The notes under the pieces are model-generated. The model was not told where the DNA came from and searched no databases. It worked only from the letters and a program-made list of their open reading frames with translations. A DNA stretch of 11,004 bases from Prevotella sp. Its GTDB lineage: Bacteria > Bacteroidota > Bacteroidia > Bacteroidales > Bacteroidaceae. A program made the position numbers and the translations under genes. Where the stretch lies: the NCBI GenBank assembly GCA_003483565.1, contig DMYZ01000269.1:18169-29172 (forward strand), in the 5' to 3' direction. Shown one piece after another: positions 5,154 to 11,004 of this stretch (position 1 is its first letter; the number at the start of each line of letters is the position of its first letter).

Positions 5154-6095
5154 ATGAGTGAAAACAACTCTAATTTTTTGGTATTCTCGGGGACGAATTC
5201 GAGATACTTGGCAGAGAAAATTTGTGCAAGTTTAAACTGCCCTTTGGGTAAACTTTTAATTACACGTTTCTCTGATGGTGAATTTGCTGTATCTTATGAG
5301 GAATCTATCCGTGGCCGTGATGTATTCTTAGTCCAGAGCACATTCCCTAATTCTGACAACTTGATGGAATTGCTGCTAATGGTTGATGCGGCCAAACGTG
5401 CTTCAGCACGTCATATCATTGCAGTTATCCCTTACTTCGGCTGGGCACGTCAAGATCGTAAGGATAAACCAAGGGTTAGCATCGGTGCCAAATTAGTTGC
5501 CGATTTATTAAGTGCCGCTGGTATTAATCGCTTGATCACAATGGACCTCCATGCTGATCAGATTCAAGGCTTCTTCAATGTCCCAGTTGATCATCTCTAC
5601 GCTTCAGGTGTTCTTCTCCCGTATGTCCAGTCTTTGAAATTGAAAGATTTGGTTATAGCCTCACCTGATGTTGGCGGATCTAAACGTGCCAATACGTACG
5701 CTAAATACTTAGGATGCCCGCTGGTACTCTGTAATAAGACTCGTGCACGTGCTAATATTGTTGCTACCATGCAGATTATCGGAGATGTCAAAGGTAAAAA
5801 TGTAGTTATTATCGATGACATGGTAGATACCGCTGGTACTATCACCAAAGCCGCAGACATTATGAAGCAAAGCGGTGCAAAAACAGTTCGCGCATGTGCT
5901 TCCCACTGCGTTATGAGCGGTCCTGCTTCAGAGCGAGTTCAAGATTCTGCCCTTGAAGAGATTGTCTTCACCGACTCTATACCTTATGCCAACCGCTGTT
6001 CGAAAGTAAAGCAGATCTCTATTGCAGATATGTTTGCTGAAACCATCCATCGTGTAGAATACAACGAAAGTATTTCTGATCAATATCTGGTTTAA
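5154..6095 (+). CDS. prs: Ribose-phosphate pyrophosphokinase (PRPP synthase)
   Basis: Makes PRPP from ribose 5-phosphate and ATP, the precursor for purine, pyrimidine, histidine, tryptophan and NAD synthesis. The 313 residues match the usual length of class I enzymes. Seen in order: FSDGE at 39-43; YFGWARQDRKDKPR at 94-107 (ATP-binding Arg-Gln-Asp at 99-101); DLHADQIQGFF at 131-141 with the metal-binding His133; the catalytic flexible loop around CNKTRARAN at 193-201; and the PRPP loop VVIIDDMVDTAGT at 217-229. Arginine codons are mostly CGT, unlike the AGA-rich neighbours, which fits high expression. No separate TAnnTTTG promoter is visible in the 39-bp gap after the ThiE-like gene, and a strong terminator follows 20 bp after the stop. 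Confidence 0.97.
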   Translation: MSENNSNFLVFSGTNSRYLAEKICASLNCPLGKLLITRFSDGEFAVSYEESIRGRDVFLVQSTFPNSDNLMELLLMVDAAKRASARHIIAVIPYFGWARQDRKDKPRVSIGAKLVADLLSAAGINRLITMDLHADQIQGFFNVPVDHLYASGVLLPYVQSLKLKDLVIASPDVGGSKRANTYAKYLGCPLVLCNKTRARANIVATMQIIGDVKGKNVVIIDDMVDTAGTITKAADIMKQSGAKTVRACASHCVMSGPASERVQDSALEEIVFTDSIPYANRCSKVKQISIADMFAETIHRVEYNESISDQYLV

Positions 6096-6114
6096 ATTAT
6101 ACAGCGGAAAATAT

Positions 6115-6151
6115 AAAAAGGCTGATAATTTACAAATATCAGCCTTTTTTT
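6115..6151. terminator. Bidirectional intrinsic terminator between prs and glgP
   Basis: AAAAAGGCTGATA (6115-6127) and TATCAGCCTTTTT (6137-6149) form a 13-bp perfect inverted repeat around a 9-nt loop. Seven T residues (6145-6151) close it on the plus strand and a TTTTT tract closes it on the minus strand. It can end both prs and the converging glycogen operon. Confidence 0.92.
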
Positions 6152-6168
6152 ATATAATAACAGATACC

Positions 6169-8727
6169 TCAATCAAGCCACTTTACATAACAAATATCCT
6201 GTCGGTGAGGAAGATCTTTATTTTTGGGGAACATTCTAACAGCAATACGGTAGGCTCCAGCTTCATCAGGTTCTAACTCAACCTCAAAAGTATAATTATT
6301 GCCTTCTTGCTTAGTCATTTTAAATTCATTAACAGCATAGACCTGCCGATCACTCTTGTTATTGTTATTTAAAATAACAAGTTCTAACCCCACAGCATCA
6401 TTCAGACCTTGCTCGTCTATAACATATTGCAACTTATATATATTCCCAGTTTCTGCACCATTATCCAGAACACTTTCATTCTTAGAAACTACATGAATAG
6501 AATCCCAACGCTCAACTACCGTTTCCTTCCAACGCGCAATTTCCTTTGCCTTAGCATAATTATTAGCCTGAAGCAACTTTGAGCGCTTTGCCTCCTTTAT
6601 ATAGAATTTATTATAATAATCATCCAGCTGACGCTTCATTGTATAGTGAGGAGCAATAGTAGCAATACTATTTTTAACGACCTTAATCCATTCCTCACTA
6701 AAACCTTCTGCATTCTTATCATAATACATAGGGATTATTTCATTTTCCAGCAAGCTATAAATGGTGGCTGCATCCAGTTGATCTTGATAGCCTTGATTAT
6801 CATAAGTACGCTTTTGAGGAAGAGCCCAGCCTGCTCCCTGGCGATATCCTTCTACCCACCATCCATCAAGGACAGACAGGTTAACTACACCATTCATCTC
6901 AGCCTTTTCACCAGATGTCCCTGATGCCTCAAGCGGACGTGTTGGAGTATTCATCCAAATATCAACACCAGATACGAGACGTCGCGCTAACTGCATATCA
7001 TAATCTTCCAAAAAAATAATCTTACCCAAGAATTCAGGACGCTGGCTAATTTCAAAAATTGTCTTGATCAATCCTTGCCCCGCACCATCAGCCGGATGTG
7101 CCTTTCCTGAGAAGAAAAATAACACAGGCCGTTCGGGATCATTAACAATTTTAGAAAGACGATCCAAATCCGTAAACAGTAGATGAGCACGCTTATACGT
7201 AGCAAAACGACGGCAGAAGCCTATCATCAAAGCATTAGGATTAATGCGTTCCAGCAAAGATACCACTCTCGATGGATCACCTTGATTTTTCAACCAGGAC
7301 TGAGTAAATTTCTCACGGATATATTTAACCAGTTTTTGCTTTAACTCCATACGAGTATTCCAAATTTCATCATCCGGAACATTATATATGGCATGCCATA
7401 TTTCCTCATTGCTCTGATCATTCATAAAGGATGGATCAAAGTATTTATCATAGAGTTTACGCCACTCTGTGGCACACCATGTTGGAAAATGTACACCATT
7501 CGTAACATAACCTACATGATTTTCCTCTGGGAAATAACCTTTCCATAAGGGAGCAAACATCTTTTGGCTGACCCATCCATGCAACTTACTTACGCCATTG
7601 ATTTCCTGACAGGTATTACATGCAAAAGTTGACATACAAAACCGCTCGCTATGGTCATCAGGATTAGTTCTTCCCATACCAATAAACTCATCCCACGTAA
7701 TACCTAATTTATCAGGATAACCTCCCATATATTTGCCGAAAAGCTGTTCATCAAAATAATCATGCCCGGCAGGCACTGGAGTATGTACTGTATAAAGAGA
7801 AGATGCACGGACAAGCTCAAGTGCCTCATTAAAAGTAAGGCCTGTCGCTACATAGTCACAAAGGCGTTGCAGATTGCAGAGGGCAGCATGCCCCTCATTA
7901 CAATGATAAATCTGCTTTTTTATACCTAATTTCTTCAGCATTAATATACCTCCCATACCCAGAAGTATCTCTTGTTTCAATCGATTTTCCCAATCACCAC
8001 CATACAGAGAGTGTGTAATAGGCCGGTCAAATTCTGAATTCATCTCATTATCAGTATCAAGAAGATACAAAGGTATGCGACCAACGTTGACGCGCCAGAC
8101 ATATGCATGCACCTGATAATTTAAATAGGGTACATCGACAACCATAGGATTGCCATTTTCATCATTAACGCGTTCTATGGGCAAAGAGTTAAAATCCTGG
8201 GCTTCATAATTGGCTATCTGTTGACCATCCATAGCCAAAGTTTGTTTGAAATATCCATATCTGTACAGAAAACCTACACCCACAAGATCAACATTACTGT
8301 CAGAGGCTTCTTTCAGATAATCACCAGCTAACATACCCAATCCACCGGAGTATATCTTTAAAACTTGATTCAAACCATATTCCATACTGAAATAAGCAAC
8401 AGAAGGACGCTTTGCATCAGGTTTGACATCCATATAGGTACGGAACTTGTTATAAACATTCTTTACCTTTGCCATGATAGTTTTGTCTTTCACTATAGCT
8501 TCCTTACGGTCATAGCTGATATGGTCAAGAAGTAAAACTGGATTATGACCGACTTCCTCATAAAGGTTCTCATCAAGACTTTTGAAAAGATCACGTGCCT
8601 CATAATCCCATCCCCACCACATATTATGGGCAAGTTCATCAAGACATTTAAGCTGCTGGGGAAGACTTGATTTAACCTTCAAACTTTTCCATTGCGGCTC
8701 ATTAGTATAATCTGTTTTAATTTTCAT
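6169..8727 (-). CDS. glgP: Alpha-glucan (glycogen) phosphorylase, GT35, with N-terminal DUF3417 domain
   Basis: Cleaves alpha-1,4-glucan with phosphate to release glucose 1-phosphate, using PLP. The 852 residues contain an N-terminal DUF3417-type region (about 13-125), the YSGGLGMLAGDYLK loop at 126-139, YHCNEGHAAL at 274-283, HTPVPAGHDYFD at 315-326, and the PLP signature EASGTSGEKAEMNG at 600-613, with the cofactor lysine at 608. This is the short bacterial/archaeal AgpA-like type, not the E. coli MalP type. After the catalytic part, about 735-852 forms a beta-rich tail (for example YTFEVELEPDEAGAYRIAVRMFP near 812-834) that looks like a separate sandwich domain. It starts 4 bp after the glycogen synthase stop, with no visible Shine-Dalgarno, so the pair is an operon of glycogen build-up and breakdown. 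Confidence 0.95.
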   Translation of the reverse strand: MKIKTDYTNEPQWKSLKVKSSLPQQLKCLDELAHNMWWGWDYEARDLFKSLDENLYEEVGHNPVLLLDHISYDRKEAIVKDKTIMAKVKNVYNKFRTYMDVKPDAKRPSVAYFSMEYGLNQVLKIYSGGLGMLAGDYLKEASDSNVDLVGVGFLYRYGYFKQTLAMDGQQIANYEAQDFNSLPIERVNDENGNPMVVDVPYLNYQVHAYVWRVNVGRIPLYLLDTDNEMNSEFDRPITHSLYGGDWENRLKQEILLGMGGILMLKKLGIKKQIYHCNEGHAALCNLQRLCDYVATGLTFNEALELVRASSLYTVHTPVPAGHDYFDEQLFGKYMGGYPDKLGITWDEFIGMGRTNPDDHSERFCMSTFACNTCQEINGVSKLHGWVSQKMFAPLWKGYFPEENHVGYVTNGVHFPTWCATEWRKLYDKYFDPSFMNDQSNEEIWHAIYNVPDDEIWNTRMELKQKLVKYIREKFTQSWLKNQGDPSRVVSLLERINPNALMIGFCRRFATYKRAHLLFTDLDRLSKIVNDPERPVLFFFSGKAHPADGAGQGLIKTIFEISQRPEFLGKIIFLEDYDMQLARRLVSGVDIWMNTPTRPLEASGTSGEKAEMNGVVNLSVLDGWWVEGYRQGAGWALPQKRTYDNQGYQDQLDAATIYSLLENEIIPMYYDKNAEGFSEEWIKVVKNSIATIAPHYTMKRQLDDYYNKFYIKEAKRSKLLQANNYAKAKEIARWKETVVERWDSIHVVSKNESVLDNGAETGNIYKLQYVIDEQGLNDAVGLELVILNNNNKSDRQVYAVNEFKMTKQEGNNYTFEVELEPDEAGAYRIAVRMFPKNKDLPHRQDICYVKWLD

Positions 8728-8731
8728 AACT

Positions 8732-10393
8732 CTATATATTAGTATTTAATTTTGTCCTTTTCTCCAATGCTCTCAAAGCGAAATTATATGCTTTCTCATA
8801 ATAAACTATAAAGTTGCTCCACAACGCTTTTCTTGAGATATTCCCGGCATGAGTACGACATCTCTTCACTTGAGCAGGAGTCATGGCAGCAAATTCCTCT
8901 ATTGTCGCTTTTATGGTATCTGCCACCTCTGAATAATTATAATCCGTACGATGAATTACTTTTACACCATCTTCCAACTCACTATAAGATCCTTTGATAC
9001 TATTCACCCATAAACCAAAACCGGCAAGATCGGTAGTAATACAAGGAACCCTAAAAGCTATAGACTCCAGAGGCGTATATCCCCAAGGCTCATAATAAGA
9101 AGGATAAACAGAAAGATCACTTCCTATAATAACATCATAATAAGGCTTATTGACGATGCCGTCATTTCCTAACAAATAGCTATTGACAAAGATAATCTTC
9201 ACCTGATCGTCTTCTGCATTGTGAATATCCAAAGAGTTCATCATTCCCAAAACCCTATCATCATGCAAATTATAAAAATCATGCGTAAAGCAAGGGTTAT
9301 CAAGTGGAGTAGTATATAATTCCTTGCCTCTCAACCTGTCTGCAAGATCTTTCCTCGGTCCAGTTATTCCTCCTGGAACAAACAAGAAAGCAATAATCTT
9401 GCGGTGAATATTGTCTGAAAAGCGAAGACGGTTCAAAGCCTCTATAAAAACATCAATACCCTTATTTCGGAATTCATAACGTCCACTTGTAGAAACAAGA
9501 AGTGTATTACTATCAAACTGTTCACCGGTCAGAGCATTCGCTATTTTTAGCAAGCACCTACGTGCAGAACAGCGTCTGGATGCAAAAACATCTTCTGCAG
9601 GTACAAAATTACGTTCAAATCCATTAGGCAACACGACATCAACGGATTTATTTAATAATTGTTTACATTCTGCTGCTGTAATATCACTTACAGTTGTAAA
9701 ACAATCTACAAATTTTGCTGTCTGTTTTTCTATAGACTGTTTACTTTGCATATTAAGTTCAGAAGCCATCTGATCACCATTATAATATTTAAAATATTGA
9801 TACAATGGCTTGTTATTTCCCGCAATACTCCTACCTATACTTGTAGCATGAGTCGTAAAAACAGTAGCTACTTCAGGAACAAACTTTCTGATATATAACA
9901 GTCCTAATCCTGTCATCCATTCATTGCCATGATAAATCACCTTCTTATCCTTTAATCCAAAGTAATTGTAAAAACTTTCTACAACTTTAGCCGAAGCATA
10001 AGAAAACATAGAGGCTTCATCATAATCCCCGTAGGCATGCAGACTGTCTACCTGAAAGTCCTCCCATAATTTACCATAAATAAGATTTTTATCTTTATAA
10101 TAATCTTGAAAATCAACAAGAATAGCTATTGGCAAACCTGGAACTTTCCACCTACCTAAACGAATTTTCAACTTATTATGGACAGCAAAAGCTTTCCAAT
10201 CAGCAAATAAACAAATATCCTCATCAAAAAAAGGCTCAGATAAATCTTCTCTACAGTCAGGTCCAATAAAAATAATTCTATCCTCCATCATATCCTGCAA
10301 GGTTTTGGCTCTAGTAGAAAGAACCGTATATATTCCGCCTACTTTATTACAAACCTCCCAACTAGATTCAAAAATATAATCAGGATATAACAT
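8732..10393 (-). CDS. Glycogen synthase, GT3 family (eukaryote-like)
   Basis: Adds glucose from a nucleotide sugar, UDP-glucose in characterised GT3 enzymes, to growing alpha-1,4-glucan. From the ATG at 10393 it has 553 residues. It lacks the KTGGL start of the common GlgA (GT5) and instead has ESSWEVCNKVGGIYTVL (9-25), as in animal and yeast glycogen synthases. Further GT3/GT-B features are HGNEWMTG at 155-162, TTHATSIGR at 180-188, LPNGFE at 255-260, SGRYEFRNKGID at 303-314, and YEPWGYTPLE at 434-443, whose two Glu (435 and 443) make the EX7E pair. Three in-frame ATGs exist (10414, 10405, 10393); the third has a GGGGGA sequence at the right spacing and is preferred. The regulatory N- and C-terminal phosphorylation tails of eukaryotic enzymes are absent. 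Forms an operon with the phosphorylase. Confidence 0.93.
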   Translation of the reverse strand: MLYPDYIFESSWEVCNKVGGIYTVLSTRAKTLQDMMEDRIIFIGPDCREDLSEPFFDEDICLFADWKAFAVHNKLKIRLGRWKVPGLPIAILVDFQDYYKDKNLIYGKLWEDFQVDSLHAYGDYDEASMFSYASAKVVESFYNYFGLKDKKVIYHGNEWMTGLGLLYIRKFVPEVATVFTTHATSIGRSIAGNNKPLYQYFKYYNGDQMASELNMQSKQSIEKQTAKFVDCFTTVSDITAAECKQLLNKSVDVVLPNGFERNFVPAEDVFASRRCSARRCLLKIANALTGEQFDSNTLLVSTSGRYEFRNKGIDVFIEALNRLRFSDNIHRKIIAFLFVPGGITGPRKDLADRLRGKELYTTPLDNPCFTHDFYNLHDDRVLGMMNSLDIHNAEDDQVKIIFVNSYLLGNDGIVNKPYYDVIIGSDLSVYPSYYEPWGYTPLESIAFRVPCITTDLAGFGLWVNSIKGSYSELEDGVKVIHRTDYNYSEVADTIKATIEEFAAMTPAQVKRCRTHAGNISRKALWSNFIVYYEKAYNFALRALEKRTKLNTNI

Positions 10394-10403
10394 ACTTTCC
10401 CCC
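10394..10403 (-). promoter_or_regulatory. Shine-Dalgarno-like site that decides the glycogen synthase start
   Basis: GGGGGAAAGT lies directly before the ATG at 10393, five bases from the last G to the start codon. It overlaps the ATG at 10405, so that upstream start would lack any such site. Purine-rich sites this strong are uncommon in Bacteroidota. Confidence 0.5.
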
Positions 10404-10427
10404 ATAAAATTCATATTATTTTAGGTA

Positions 10428-10458
10428 CAAAGATAACATAAAAAACATAAAATTCAAA
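10428..10458 (-). promoter_or_regulatory. Promoter of the glycogen synthase-phosphorylase operon
   Basis: On the minus strand TTTG (10458-10455), a 19-bp spacer and TATCTTTG (10435-10428) match the -33/-7 consensus. The predicted start near 10421-10424 leaves about 28-31 nt of leader before the ATG at 10393. Confidence 0.7.
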
Positions 10459-10509
10459 TTTACAAGACAATATTTTCCTAAAACAGTGCAAATCTTGATG
10501 CAAAAATAG

Positions 10510-10517
10510 TATCTTTG
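10510..10517 (+). promoter_or_regulatory. -7 promoter element of the small exported protein gene
   Basis: TATCTTTG matches TAnnTTTG exactly, 20 bp before the ATG at 10538. No good -33 TTG is present at 19-21 bp; GTG at 10486-10488 is the nearest candidate. The box is in the same form as in the divergent glycogen promoter. Confidence 0.6.
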
Positions 10518-10537
10518 CTTTACTAATAACAAAAGAT

Positions 10538-10960
10538 ATGAAAAAAATACTATTTATTGCCGTAGCAATCATACTTGCTACCAGTTGCCATGCACAGACT
10601 GACAGTATGACCTTTGCCGGAAGAATTGAAAATAAGGAATATGATGTTTATATTGTTATGAACTTCTATGAAAATAATATCATGATACCAGGTCAATCTA
10701 TTTTAGGAAAAGTCAGTGGCTTTTTTGGTGATTTACACGACGGCAGGAAATGGATTTTTACTTCAGCAGATATAAAGGGGAATATAGCCAATCTTGAGAT
10801 AACTAATGACTACGGGAGTGAAGATCTTACAGCTACTTTAACATACAATACAGACGGAACCTATACATTAGAACAAAAAGATGGCAGTACACTGAAAATT
10901 GCAAGGAATCGCAAATGGATAAAAATGCCAAAACAACTTTATTTTACTAAAGTAAGATAA
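10538..10960 (+). CDS. Small exported protein of unknown function
   Basis: I do not recognise a family. The 140-residue product begins with a clear signal sequence: KK at 2-3, a hydrophobic core ILFIAVAIILA (4-14), then TSCHAQTDS. Cleavage could be by signal peptidase I after Ala19 (CHA-Q), a common pattern in this phylum, or by the lipoprotein peptidase before Cys17, though ATSC is a poor lipobox and no acidic surface-export signal follows. Cys17 is the only cysteine. The mature part (about 120 residues) alternates polar and hydrophobic residues and has short turns such as YNTDGTYTLEQKDGSTLKI (103-121), suggesting an all-beta, perhaps lipocalin-like or beta-sandwich, fold in the periplasm or envelope. 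It has its own promoter and is divergent from the glycogen operon; no functional link is shown. Confidence 0.8.
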   Translation: MKKILFIAVAIILATSCHAQTDSMTFAGRIENKEYDVYIVMNFYENNIMIPGQSILGKVSGFFGDLHDGRKWIFTSADIKGNIANLEITNDYGSEDLTATLTYNTDGTYTLEQKDGSTLKIARNRKWIKMPKQLYFTKVR

Positions 10961-10962
10961 TA

Positions 10963-10995
10963 ACATAACAAAAAGATAATGACATAACAAAAAGA
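10963..10995. repeat. Short direct repeat after the exported-protein gene
   Basis: The 14-bp unit ACATAACAAAAAGA occurs at 10963-10976 and again at 10982-10995, 19 bp apart start to start. It begins right after the stop codon. The following GAGTCCTCTCA at the window edge may be the first arm of a terminator that cannot be seen. Confidence 0.6.
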
Positions 10996-11004
10996 GTCCT
11001 CTCA

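Noticed and set aside
5597..5906. Minus-strand open frames opposite prs
   Set aside because: Shadows of the prs reading frame; the prs motifs are unambiguous.

Overview
The window looks like a chromosomal housekeeping segment from an AT-rich member of the Bacteroidota, most likely the order Bacteroidales. Three things point there. Gene content includes GldE, the carboxynorspermidine decarboxylase NspC, and a eukaryote-like GT3 glycogen synthase paired with a GT35 alpha-glucan phosphorylase. Five intergenic sites match the Bacteroides -7 element TAnnTTTG, three of them with a -33 TTG or TTTG 19-20 bp upstream. Most starts lack a Shine-Dalgarno sequence. I cannot name the genus.

Left part (1-3151), minus strand, in order of transcription: a tRNA-type promoter; a leader with two adjacent hairpins; four tRNA genes (Gly-GCC, Leu-CAG, Leu-GAG, Gly-GCC); an uncharacterised 184-residue protein; ssb; gldE; and the N-terminal part of a 4'-phosphopantetheinyl transferase cut by the window edge. 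Gaps between the four protein genes are 3 to 15 bp, and the first protein gene starts 29 bp after the last tRNA, so tRNAs and mRNA may share one primary transcript.

Middle part (3233-6151): nspC (minus strand, polyamine synthesis) is divergent from a two-gene plus-strand unit, a ThiE/TenI-like TIM-barrel protein that lacks parts of the usual thiamine-phosphate synthase signature, then prs (PRPP synthase). The two divergent promoters appear to share their -33 region. A strong symmetrical hairpin with U-tracts on both sides ends prs and the converging glycogen operon.

Right part (6169-10995): a minus-strand two-gene glycogen operon, GT3 glycogen synthase then GT35 phosphorylase, 4 bp apart, with a well-formed promoter. 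Divergent from it is a small exported protein of unknown function, followed by a short direct repeat at the window edge.

There are no mobile elements, CRISPR arrays, rRNA genes or obvious defence systems, and no gene-free stretch above 300 bp. No clearly new multi-gene system is visible. The points most worth a second look are the attenuator-like leader before the tRNAs, the tRNA-mRNA junction, the unknown gene next to ssb, the non-ATG start of gldE, and the degenerate ThiE-like protein.
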